Positions 1 through 5,346 are shown, numbered from the stretch's first letter. The stretch is DNA of 5,346 nt from Oscillospiraceae bacterium (GCA_020866945.1 JAJBVW010000180.1:1-5346), one strand, 5' to 3'. Made by a program: numbers and translations. The notes: a model not told the origin generated them from the letters alone.

Positions 1-113
1 ACGTCCGTGAGGTAGCCTCCGGCTATGAGTGCGGTATGCAGGTGGAAAAATACAACGACATCAAGGAGCTTGACGTGATAGAGTGCTTTATCATGGAGCA
101 AATCAATGCCTAA
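1..113 (+). CDS. infB: Translation initiation factor IF-2, C-terminal fragment
   Basis: Only the last 36 complete codons are present, in the frame starting at base 3, ending at TAA 111-113. The peptide begins VREVASGYECGM and contains EKYNDIKELDVIE. This closely matches the conserved end of IF-2 domain IV (the C2 beta-barrel), which holds the fMet-tRNA acceptor end during 30S and 70S initiation complex assembly. The gene body lies upstream of the window. The stop overlaps the rbfA start by 8 bases, the usual infB-rbfA arrangement in bacteria, which supports the identification. IF-2 is a cytoplasmic GTPase, but its G domain is not in view. The fragment is short, but both sequence and context point the same way. 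Confidence 0.93.
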   Translation, partial: VREVASGYECGMQVEKYNDIKELDVIECFIMEQINA

Positions 114-474
114 TTACCATATCGACAGAATCAACGACGACATCCGCCGCGTTTTGGCAGAAAAACTCCGGGAGGTAAAAGACCCACGCATCCAACAGGG
201 AGCCATGGTCTCCATCACCCATACGGAAACCACGAGAGATCTGCGCTACTGCAAGGTATACGTGAGCGGCTGGGGGGACTTTAACGAACAGGAAATGCTG
301 CGGGGGCTGCGCTCCGGCGCCGGGTATCTGCGGTGGGAGCTGGGCCGGAGCCTGGATCTGCGCTATACCCCGGAGCTTACCTTCCAGTTGGACGATTCCA
401 TTGCCCACGGGGCCTATATTAACCGCATAATCAGCGATTTGGACATTCAACATGACGATGATGACACTGAATGA
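106..474 (+). CDS. rbfA: 30S ribosome-binding factor RbfA
   Basis: This 122-residue protein has the normal RbfA length. Family hallmarks visible are the N-terminal helix ending in REVKDPRI (about residues 23-30), the DLRYCKVYVS strand (about 45-54), GYLRWELGRSLDLRYTPEL in the KH-like core, and the late F-x-x-D-D-S-I-A-x-G segment. RbfA is a single-domain KH-fold protein that binds the 30S subunit near the 5' helix of 16S rRNA and helps late maturation, especially in the cold. The ATG at 106 has GGAG at 95-98 with a 7-base spacer and lies inside the infB end, so coupled translation is likely. The 3' end overlaps the next gene by 23 bases. Nothing unusual was seen in the protein. Confidence 0.95.
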   Translation: MPNYHIDRINDDIRRVLAEKLREVKDPRIQQGAMVSITHTETTRDLRYCKVYVSGWGDFNEQEMLRGLRSGAGYLRWELGRSLDLRYTPELTFQLDDSIAHGAYINRIISDLDIQHDDDDTE

Positions 475-1399
475 CTGTATAACCTATTTGAACGAACACG
501 ACGGATATTTGCTGGTGACGCATATCCACCCGGACGGCGACACGCTTGGCAGTGCCGCCGCCCTTTGTCATATGCTCCGCCGTATGGGCAAAACCGCCTT
601 TGTGTACGATAACCCGGAGACCACGGAGCGCTACAGCCGCTGGACAGCACCCTATATTGCTTCTGCCGATTTCGTGCCGGACTGCACCGTGACAATAGAC
701 CTGGCGGCGGAAAATCTCTATCCTCGTGGCTTTCAAGGTGGAAAAATTGATCTCTGCATCGACCACCATCCCACCAACACCAATTATGCAGACAATCTTC
801 TTTGCCAGCCTGACAGGACCTCCTGCGGTGAGATAATCCTCCAGCTTGCCAATGAGATATTTGGCGGGCCGGATAAAGATGAGGCAGACCTCCTTTATAT
901 GGCCGTCAGCACGGACTGCGGCTGCTTTGTCTATGCCAACACCACGGCGGATACCCATCGCGCTGCCGCCCAACTCATCGAGGCCGGGGCCGACCACAAG
1001 CAGCTAAACATTCAGCTTTTCAGGGCCACGTCCTTTGCCAGACTAACACTGGAGGGGATGATATTTGCGGGCCTGAAACGCTTTGGCCCCGATCAGTCCG
1101 TGACTGTGGCTACGGTCACACTGGACATGATGGAGCGCTCCGGTGCAGTGGAGGACGACTGCGACGATCTGGCCTCTTTGGCAGGCCGCGTGGCAGGCAG
1201 CCGGGTATCTGTCACCATACGGGAGATGCGCCCGGGTCACTGCAAGATAAGTCTGCGCAGCGGGCCGATGTTTGATTCCTCCGCTATCTGCGCCCTTCAC
1301 GGGGGCGGAGGTCACCGTATGGCCTCCGGCTGCACCATAGACGCCGGGCCGGAGGAGGCCTGCGAGATACTGGTGCGGGAGATATTGGAGGCGCTTTGA
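452..1399 (+). CDS. nrnA: DHH/DHHA1 phosphoesterase, NrnA-type oligoribonuclease and pAp phosphatase
   Basis: The 315-residue product matches the usual NrnA length. DHH-domain metal ligands are visible: H24, D28 and D30 in HIHPDGDTLGS, D83 in TIDLA, the DHH triad at 104-106 (IDHHPTN), and D155 in STDCGCF. The C-terminal DHHA1 domain carries the substrate-binding GGGGH motif at 284-288. NrnA enzymes are cytoplasmic, Mn-dependent phosphoesterases that degrade RNAs of 2-5 nucleotides and, in many Firmicutes, dephosphorylate pAp; some also cleave the linear dinucleotides left from cyclic dinucleotide signals. Which of these it prefers cannot be read from sequence. In-frame ATGs occur at 452, 458 and 461. 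None has a strong Shine-Dalgarno site, so initiation probably depends on ribosomes finishing rbfA. An in-frame stop at 428-430 rules out a longer N-terminus. Confidence 0.93.
   Translation: MTMMTLNDCITYLNEHDGYLLVTHIHPDGDTLGSAAALCHMLRRMGKTAFVYDNPETTERYSRWTAPYIASADFVPDCTVTIDLAAENLYPRGFQGGKIDLCIDHHPTNTNYADNLLCQPDRTSCGEIILQLANEIFGGPDKDEADLLYMAVSTDCGCFVYANTTADTHRAAAQLIEAGADHKQLNIQLFRATSFARLTLEGMIFAGLKRFGPDQSVTVATVTLDMMERSGAVEDDCDDLASLAGRVAGSRVSVTIREMRPGHCKISLRSGPMFDSSAICALHGGGGHRMASGCTIDAGPEEACEILVREILEAL
1387..1391 (+). promoter_or_regulatory. Ribosome binding site that decides the truB start
   Basis: GGAGG lies 7 bases before the ATG at 1399 but only 4 bases before an in-frame TTG at 1396. The spacing and the better codon favour ATG 1399. 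The site lies within the last codons of nrnA. Confidence 0.75.
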
Positions 1400-2097
1400 T
1401 GGATGGAATTCTTCTGGTAGACAAACCCGCGGAGTGGACAAGCATGGATGTATGCGCCCATCTGCGGGGGGTTCTGCATGAAAAACATATCGGACACACC
1501 GGCACCCTGGATCCTAACGCCACGGGCCTTCTGGTTGTCCTGACAGGGAAGGGAACGAAGGCCGCAAAATACGCGGAAAACGACAAAAAGGAATATCATG
1601 CCCGCCTGCATCTCGGTGTCAGAACAGACACGCAGGATATATGGGGCAATATCCTGACGCAGCAGGAGCAGTCTCTGACCGCCTCGGAGATTGAACCTGC
1701 GCTGGCGGCTCTGCGGGGCGATATTCTTCAGACGCCGCCCATGTATTCCGCCATAAAGATTCAAGGCAAAAAGCTGTATGAGATTGCCCGTCGCGGGGGA
1801 GAGGTACACCGTGACCCGCGGCCTGTCACCATCTATCGCTTGGAACTGACGGATCAGGACGAAAATGGAGACTGGGGCCTTATCATCGAGTGCTCCAAGG
1901 GTACTTATATCCGAACCCTTTGTGACAACATCGGGGACGCTTTGGGCTGCGGCGGCTGTATGAGCGCCCTGCGCCGCACGCGAGCCGGAGCATTTCATAT
2001 TTCCGAAGCCCACACACTTGAGGCAATACGGGAAGCCCCGGAGAAATACATTCTCCCGCTGACGCTTCTCACCGGGGAGGCATCATGCCATGAATGA
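1399..2097 (+). CDS. truB: tRNA pseudouridine(55) synthase TruB, short form
   Basis: TruB converts U55 to pseudouridine in the T-loop of tRNAs. The catalytic motif GHTGTLDPNATG places the nucleophilic aspartate at residue 38. Other family motifs are LLVDKPAEWTS (5-15), LGVRTDTQD (72-80), PPMYSAIKIQGKKLYEIARRG (113-133) and SKGTYIRTLCDNIG (166-179), followed by LRRTRAGAF (191-199). The catalytic domain therefore looks intact. At 232 residues the protein is clearly shorter than the roughly 300-residue E. coli and B. subtilis enzymes. It stops soon after the ILP segment and lacks the C-terminal PUA-like domain that helps grip tRNA. The ATG at 1399 shares one base with the nrnA TGA; a TTG at 1396 is the less likely alternative. 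The 3' end overlaps ribF by 8 bases. Identity is secure; only the short length is odd. Confidence 0.95.
   Translation: MDGILLVDKPAEWTSMDVCAHLRGVLHEKHIGHTGTLDPNATGLLVVLTGKGTKAAKYAENDKKEYHARLHLGVRTDTQDIWGNILTQQEQSLTASEIEPALAALRGDILQTPPMYSAIKIQGKKLYEIARRGGEVHRDPRPVTIYRLELTDQDENGDWGLIIECSKGTYIRTLCDNIGDALGCGGCMSALRRTRAGAFHISEAHTLEAIREAPEKYILPLTLLTGEASCHE
2074..2080 (+). promoter_or_regulatory. Strong ribosome binding site of ribF
   Basis: GGGGAGG sits 9 bases before the ATG at 2090, inside the truB 3' end. A nearer ATG at 2085 runs into TGA after two codons and is in another frame. An in-frame stop at 2060-2062, with no start codon between it and 2090, makes 2090 the first possible ribF start. 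Confidence 0.7.
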
Positions 2098-3001
2098 GAT
2101 AAAGCGCGTGGTGGCCCTTGGCTTCTTTGACGGCGTGCATTTGGGTCACCAGGCACTGATGAAAAAGACTGTGGTCAGGGCCGCAGAGACCGGTGCGAGG
2201 CCGGCGGTCATATCCTTCGACGCTCAACCGGACACTTTCGTCCGAGGGGAGGAGGTTCCCCTGCTGGGCAGTGTGGCTGACCGCAAGGGACTCATTTCCC
2301 GTATCGGAGGGATAGACGACATCATCATGCTCCATTTTGACCAACGGTTCATGCAAATGCCGTGGGAAACATTCCTCCGCTCCGTGAAGGATGACCTGGG
2401 AGCTGTCTATCTTGTTATGGGACGCGATTTTTCCTGTGGTTGGAGGGGAGAGGGAACCTCGGATAAAATCGCTGCCTGGTGCGAAAAAAACGGCCTTGGC
2501 TGCGATATTGTGGAAGAGGTCATCCTTGACGGCATAGTCGTCAGCTCCACCTATATCCGCAAGCTGGTCGCGGCTGGAGATATGGAGCGAGCCGCCCGCT
2601 ATCTGGGCCATCCCCATACGCTGACGGATACGGTAGGCTATGGCTATAAAATTGGCCGAAGCATTGGTGCGCCCACTATAAACACCTGCATCCCGGAGGG
2701 AGTGCTGGAACCAAGGCACGGAGTCTATGCAACCCGGGGTTGGCTGGCGGAGGGGCCGAAGGCGGCGGTGACAAACGTTGGAGTTCGCCCTACCTTCGGA
2801 AACGACAGTCATGTGACGGTGGAATCCAATATTTTGGATTTTGAGGGACGTCTCTACGGCTCCCAGGTGCGCCTGGAATTTCTGAAATTTCTGCGGGAGG
2901 AGACAAGGTTCCCGACACCGGAGGCGTTGGGAGAGCAAATACAGCGGGACATCCGGGAGACGAGGAATTATTTCGCCCGGATAGAGGACAGCGCGCTATG
3001 A
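2090..3001 (+). CDS. ribF: Bifunctional riboflavin kinase / FAD synthetase
   Basis: The 303-residue protein has both RibF domains. The N-terminal nucleotidyltransferase domain (about 1-175) shows GFFDGVHLGHQ with the HxGH signature at 17-20, GRDF at 111-114, and VSSTYIRKLVAAGDMERAARYLG (151-173). The C-terminal flavokinase domain (about 180-296) shows GAPTIN with the PTxN motif at 195-198, GVYA at 211-214, TNVGVRPTFG (228-237) and the likely catalytic glutamate E245 in VESNILDF. It phosphorylates riboflavin to FMN and adenylylates FMN to FAD in the cytoplasm. Two departures from common RibF proteins are visible: it starts only ten residues before the GFFDG motif, so the usual first strand is missing, and the usual F-x-PHP segment reads FDAQP (43-47). 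It overlaps truB by 8 bases and ruvC by 4 (ATGA). No FMN riboswitch precedes it, and there is no room for one. Confidence 0.95.
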   Translation: MNEIKRVVALGFFDGVHLGHQALMKKTVVRAAETGARPAVISFDAQPDTFVRGEEVPLLGSVADRKGLISRIGGIDDIIMLHFDQRFMQMPWETFLRSVKDDLGAVYLVMGRDFSCGWRGEGTSDKIAAWCEKNGLGCDIVEEVILDGIVVSSTYIRKLVAAGDMERAARYLGHPHTLTDTVGYGYKIGRSIGAPTINTCIPEGVLEPRHGVYATRGWLAEGPKAAVTNVGVRPTFGNDSHVTVESNILDFEGRLYGSQVRLEFLKFLREETRFPTPEALGEQIQRDIRETRNYFARIEDSAL

Positions 3002-3513
3002 GAATATTGGGTATCGACCCCGGCATTGGAACTGTGGGCTTCGGCGTCATCGACGCAGAGCGGGGCAAAAATACCTATGTGGCCTGTGGCGTTATTACCA
3101 CGCCCCCCAACACAGCTTTATCTCCCAGGCTGGATATGATATACAACGACCTAAATGAAATCATCGTCACATTCGCTCCGGCGGAAATTGCGGTGGAGGA
3201 GTTGTTTTTTTCAAAGAATATTACCACTGGCATTTCTGTGGCTCACGGGCGGGGGGTCATCCTGCTCAGCGCCTATCGCAGCGGCGTACCGGTCTTTGAA
3301 TATACGCCTATGCAGGTCAAACAGGCGGTGGTGGGCTATGGTGGGGCGCAGAAGCGGCAGGTAATCTATATGACGCAGAAGCTGCTGCAAATGTCAAAGC
3401 CCCCCAGGCCGGACGATGCAGCGGACGCCCTGGCCCTGGCTATATGCCACGCCAGAAGCAGAACAAGCGCCCTGACAGCGGAAGGAGGGAGCGACGTATG
3501 TTCTACCATTTGA
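2998..3513 (+). CDS. ruvC: Crossover junction endodeoxyribonuclease RuvC
   Basis: RuvC is the dimeric, Mg-dependent resolvase that nicks Holliday junctions symmetrically. This 171-residue product is a normal length. It opens with MRILGIDPGIGTVGFGVID, carrying the first catalytic aspartate D7. The second acidic residue is E67 in AVEELFF, and the last pair is D140 and D143 in the PDDAADALALAICH helix, so all four active-site acids are present. The RNase H-like fold extends to about residue 152; the last 20 residues (from HARSRTS onward) are a poorly conserved tail. That tail is encoded over the ruvA ribosome binding site and start, giving a 16-base overlap. The ATG at 2998 has AGAGGA at 2983-2988 and forms an ATGA overlap with ribF, pointing to coupled translation. 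Confidence 0.96.
   Translation: MRILGIDPGIGTVGFGVIDAERGKNTYVACGVITTPPNTALSPRLDMIYNDLNEIIVTFAPAEIAVEELFFSKNITTGISVAHGRGVILLSAYRSGVPVFEYTPMQVKQAVVGYGGAQKRQVIYMTQKLLQMSKPPRPDDAADALALAICHARSRTSALTAEGGSDVCSTI
3482..3489 (+). promoter_or_regulatory. Ribosome binding site that decides the ruvA start
   Basis: AAGGAGGG lies 8 bases before ATG 3498 and within the ruvC tail. It supports starting RuvA at MFYHLTG rather than at the in-frame ATG 3444, which would add 18 highly basic residues absent from RuvA proteins. Confidence 0.8.
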
Positions 3514-4103
3514 CAGGGACTGTCACTGATGTAGAGCCAAATCTGGCTGTAATTGACTGCGGCAGCGTTGGCTTTGCCGTGAACGTCTCCGCAAACACCA
3601 TGAGCCGCCTGAATCGCGGCGCCCAGGCAAAGCTTTACATCAGCGAACAAATACGGGAGGATGCTTTCGACCTCTATGGCTTTGGAACGGCGGCGGAAAA
3701 ACACTGCTTTGAAATGCTGCTGGCTGTTTCTGGCGTGGGGCCAAAAGCGGCCCTGGCTATTCTGTCTGTCAATACGCCGGAGGGTGTAAGCATGGCTGTG
3801 CTGACGGACGATGAAAAGGCCCTGACCGCTGCTGCGGGCGTTGGAAAGCGCTTGGCCCAGCGCATCATTTTGGAGCTGAAGGACAAGCTGAAAAAACAGG
3901 CCCCAGAGGTATCCTTGCCAGAAAGCGACCCAATGATTCCTGCCGGGGAAGGGGGACACTCCAAGCTTGCAGACGTGACCTCTGCGCTGACCGTTCTTGG
4001 ATACAGCCGCGCAGAATGCGCTGCGGCACTGCGGGGGCTTGATTTGGACGCGCTCTCCTTAGAGGATGCCATCCGCGCCGCATTGCGGAATATGATGAAG
4101 TGA
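3498..4103 (+). CDS. ruvA: Holliday junction branch migration protein RuvA
   Basis: With the start at ATG 3498 the protein is 201 residues, the usual RuvA size. Domain I (about 1-63) is the OB-fold, with the acidic pin residues E54 and D55 in REDAFDLYGF. Domain II carries two helix-hairpin-helix motifs, VSGVGPKAALAIL (77-89) and AAGVGKRLAQRIILEL (112-127), which grip the DNA backbone of the four-way junction. A flexible linker (about 131-155, rich in P, E and G) leads to domain III (about 156-201), which contacts RuvB. RuvA tetramers hold the junction in a square-planar form and load two RuvB rings. The gene follows ruvC with a 16-base overlap and precedes ruvB by 13 bases, the classic ruvCAB order. 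All domains look intact. Confidence 0.96.
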   Translation: MFYHLTGTVTDVEPNLAVIDCGSVGFAVNVSANTMSRLNRGAQAKLYISEQIREDAFDLYGFGTAAEKHCFEMLLAVSGVGPKAALAILSVNTPEGVSMAVLTDDEKALTAAAGVGKRLAQRIILELKDKLKKQAPEVSLPESDPMIPAGEGGHSKLADVTSALTVLGYSRAECAAALRGLDLDALSLEDAIRAALRNMMK

Positions 4104-4110
4104 AGGGGGG
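4103..4110 (+). promoter_or_regulatory. Ribosome binding site for the TTG start of ruvB
   Basis: AAGGGGGG sits 6 bases before TTG 4117, in the only intergenic gap of the operon (4104-4116). No ATG in this frame occurs before the conserved region containing AAKMRNE, so this site is the main support for a non-ATG start. Confidence 0.7.
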
Positions 4111-4116
4111 ATCGCT

Positions 4117-5154
4117 TTGAGCATCAGCTTTTCCGGCGATACGCCGGAGATCGTTACAACAGCGTCCTCCTTGCCGGAGGACGCGGCGGAAGCCTCCCTG
4201 CGCCCCAAATATCTGGCGGACTACACTGGCCAGGAAAAGGCAAAAGAAAATCTTTCGGTTTTTATTCAGGCTGCTAAAATGAGAAATGAGCCGCTGGACC
4301 ATGTCCTGCTCCACGGCCCTCCGGGCCTGGGAAAGACCACGCTAGCCGGAGTTATCGCAAACGAGATGGGCGTCAATATGCGCATCACTTCTGGCCCGGC
4401 CATTGAAAAGCCAGGTGATTTGGTCGCTCTGCTGACAAACCTTCAGGAAAACGATATTCTGTTCCTGGACGAGATTCATCGCCTGAATCGCTCTGTGGAG
4501 GAGATATTATACCCCGCCATGGAAGACTATGCCATCGACATTATACTCGGAAAAGGCCCCTCGGCAAACTCCATACGCCTTGATTTGCCCCACTTCACAC
4601 TTATTGGAGCTACCACCCGTTCCGGCCAGCTTTCCGCACCCCTGCGGGATCGCTTTGGTGTCAATCTCAGATTGGAGCTATACAGCGTTGAGGAACTGCG
4701 CCGTATCATCGAGCGCAGCGCCGCCATATTGGAAATTGAGATTGAACCTGACGGGGCCATCGAGATTGCATCACGAAGCCGTGGAACGCCCCGTATCGCC
4801 AATCGTATGCTCCGCCGGGTACGGGATTTTGCCCAGGTAAAGGGAACTGGCATTATTACCAAGACCATTGCCGATGAGGCGCTTCTTCGGCTGGAGGTGG
4901 ACAAGGCCGGGCTTGACAATGTTGACCGACGTATGCTTCGCAGCATCATCGAGCTGTATAACGGCGGGCCGGTGGGCCTGGAGGCTCTGGCTGCTACCAT
5001 TAATGAGGAAGCCGTCACCCTGGAGGATGTCTACGAGCCGTTTTTGCTCCAGCAAGGATTCTTGACCCGCACCATGCGGGGCCGCTGCGTCACTAAAAAG
5101 GCGTATGAGCACCTGGGAATCGCGTATTTAGGTCAGCAAGAGCTTGATATATAG
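4117..5154 (+). CDS. ruvB: Holliday junction branch migration ATPase RuvB
   Basis: RuvB is the hexameric AAA+ motor that pumps duplex DNA through the RuvA-bound junction. The 345-residue protein shows Walker A GPPGLGKTT (67-75), Walker B ILFLDEIH (114-121) with D118 and E119, sensor 1 in GATTR (164-168), the arginine finger in LRDRFG (R177), and sensor 2 in RGTPRIANR (222-230). The C-terminal winged-helix DNA-binding domain includes GGPVGLEALAATINEE (283-298) and GFLTRTMRGR (314-323). The start is TTG at 4117, preceded by AAGGGGGG. The next in-frame ATG (residue 54) would remove the conserved LRPKYLADYTGQE region, so TTG is strongly preferred. The stop is TAG at 5152-5154. It is the last gene of the same-strand run before an AT-rich spacer. 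No SOS (LexA-type) box was recognised nearby. Confidence 0.97.
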   Translation: MSISFSGDTPEIVTTASSLPEDAAEASLRPKYLADYTGQEKAKENLSVFIQAAKMRNEPLDHVLLHGPPGLGKTTLAGVIANEMGVNMRITSGPAIEKPGDLVALLTNLQENDILFLDEIHRLNRSVEEILYPAMEDYAIDIILGKGPSANSIRLDLPHFTLIGATTRSGQLSAPLRDRFGVNLRLELYSVEELRRIIERSAAILEIEIEPDGAIEIASRSRGTPRIANRMLRRVRDFAQVKGTGIITKTIADEALLRLEVDKAGLDNVDRRMLRSIIELYNGGPVGLEALAATINEEAVTLEDVYEPFLLQQGFLTRTMRGRCVTKKAYEHLGIAYLGQQELDI

Positions 5155-5182
5155 GCCGTGCGCCTGTATTTGAGTGCTTTTT
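5149..5182 (+). terminator. Possible weak intrinsic terminator after ruvB
   Basis: Bases 5149-5156 can pair with 5162-5169 (8 bp including one G-T wobble, with a 5-base loop CGTGC). The stem overlaps the ruvB stop codon. A run of five T follows at 5178-5182, and a run of seven T at 5189-5195. The T-run begins eight bases after the stem and the stem has only three GC pairs, so this is weaker than a textbook terminator. Its position at the operon end is right. Confidence 0.3.
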
Positions 5183-5226
5183 AGGATATTTTTTTGGCAA
5201 TTTTGTGTTTTTTGAGAAAAAAAGAC

Positions 5227-5254
5227 TTGACTTCCTCGTGTGGTGTTATATAAT
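5227..5254 (+). promoter_or_regulatory. Sigma-A-type promoter for the gene starting near 5276
   Basis: A -35 element TTGACT (5227-5232, five of six consensus bases) is followed after 16 bases by a perfect TATAAT -10 element (5249-5254). An A-run (5217-5223) and T-rich DNA lie just upstream and could act as an UP element. Transcription would start near 5260-5262, about 15 bases before the next start codon. The promoter lies in the only AT-rich noncoding stretch of the window (5155-5275) and points toward the final gene. The call rests on consensus matching alone. Confidence 0.72.
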
Positions 5255-5258
5255 TATA

Positions 5259-5274
5259 GACATAATGACATAAT
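5259..5274 (+). repeat. Perfect tandem 8-bp repeat at the predicted transcription start
   Basis: GACATAAT occurs twice back to back (5259-5266 and 5267-5274), immediately after the -10 element and just before the start codon of the last gene. It may be a protein-binding site, a simple duplication, or chance in AT-rich DNA. A related 7-base word, AATTATA, occurs at 5252-5258 and again at 5282-5288. Confidence 0.6.
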
Positions 5275-5275
5275 A

Positions 5276-5346
5276 ATGATGAATTATACAATAACCTCGG
5301 ACGAAGAGCTTCAAGCCTTGGCCCGCGCTCAAATGGGCGGAGCGGA
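5276..5346 (+). CDS. Start of an unidentified protein, possibly a sigma-70-family factor (partial)
   Basis: The frame is open from ATG 5276 (or the adjacent ATG 5279) to the window edge, giving 23 whole codons: MMNYTITSDEELQALARAQM and then GGA. The S-D-E-E-L-x-x-L-A-R pattern near the N-terminus resembles the start of sigma-70 region 2 in sporulation and alternative sigma factors, which typically read (T/S)DEEL...LA..GD..A. The usual GD is replaced here by MGG, so the resemblance is suggestive only. A promoter with perfect TATAAT lies just upstream and points into the gene, which supports a real coding start. No Shine-Dalgarno sequence is visible in the roughly 15-base leader, which leaves the start uncertain. 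Too little is present to assign a function. Confidence 0.5.
   Translation, partial: MMNYTITSDEELQALARAQMGGA

Noticed and set aside
1396..1398. TTG as the truB start
   Set aside because: ATG follows directly, is better spaced from GGAGG (7 versus 4 bases) and gives the usual short lead into GILLVDKP.
1312..2013. Long minus-strand open frame opposite truB
   Set aside because: It is the mirror of a clear truB gene, its translation shows no recognisable domain, and no minus-strand promoter or ribosome binding site was seen. The same applies to minus-strand frames at 431-997, 2069-2938, 3366-3959, 3865-4314 and 4527-5018.
2040..2089. FMN riboswitch ahead of ribF
   Set aside because: ribF overlaps truB, leaving no leader, and no conserved RFN-element sequences were seen.
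3444..3497. Upstream in-frame ATG that would extend RuvA by 18 basic residues
   Set aside because: RuvA proteins begin at the equivalent of MFYHLTG; ATG 3498 has an excellent AAGGAGGG at 8 bases, and the extension lies wholly inside the ruvC coding sequence.
2940..3500. LexA/SOS box controlling ruvCAB
   Set aside because: No GAAC-N4-GTTC-type palindrome was found by eye in front of ruvC or ruvA.
5205..5226. T6-GAG-A7 hairpin as a terminator
   Set aside because: The stem is only A-T pairs with no GC core and no T-run after it; the A-run more plausibly forms upstream DNA of the promoter.
1..5346. CRISPR array, tRNA, insertion sequence or a novel accessory system
   Set aside because: Nearly all of the window is accounted for by recognised housekeeping genes. 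The only noncoding stretch, about 120 bases, has no spaced repeats, cloverleaf or transposase remnants.

Overview
The window is a tightly packed, single-strand stretch of a bacterial housekeeping operon. It reads, in order: the 3' end of infB (IF-2), rbfA, a DHH-family nanoRNase/pAp phosphatase (nrnA type), truB, ribF, ruvC, ruvA and ruvB. An AT-rich spacer follows, with a strong-looking promoter and the first codons of another gene on the same strand, possibly a sigma-70-family factor. Every gene is identified from its own translated motifs. No mobile element, CRISPR array, rRNA or tRNA is visible.

The likely host is a Gram-positive anaerobe of the Clostridia, and I would guess an Oscillospiraceae-like lineage. 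The reasons are the infB-rbfA-nrnA-truB-ribF order, GGAGG-type ribosome binding sites, a TTG start on ruvB, GC-leaning coding DNA with an AT-rich intergenic region, and the character of RibF (GFFDGVHLGH motif with a short N-terminus). This placement is inference; no phylogenetic marker was compared computationally.

Layout: positions 1-2097 hold translation and RNA-maturation functions (initiation factor, 30S maturation factor, small-RNA degradation, tRNA U55 pseudouridylation). Positions 2090-3001 encode the enzyme that makes FMN and FAD. Positions 2998-5154 encode the complete Holliday-junction machinery: RuvC resolvase, RuvA junction-binding protein and RuvB motor. Neighbouring genes overlap by 1 to 23 bases everywhere except ruvA-ruvB, which are 13 bases apart, so one polycistronic transcript with translational coupling is likely. 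No internal promoter or terminator was seen between infB and ruvB.

The points worth a second look are modest. TruB lacks the usual C-terminal domain and the adjoining RibF lacks the usual N-terminal lead-in. ruvCAB is joined directly to the infB-ribF operon. The promoter after ruvB has a perfect TATAAT, a tandem 8-bp repeat at the predicted start of transcription, and a very short leader with no Shine-Dalgarno sequence. I found no evidence for a novel biological system.
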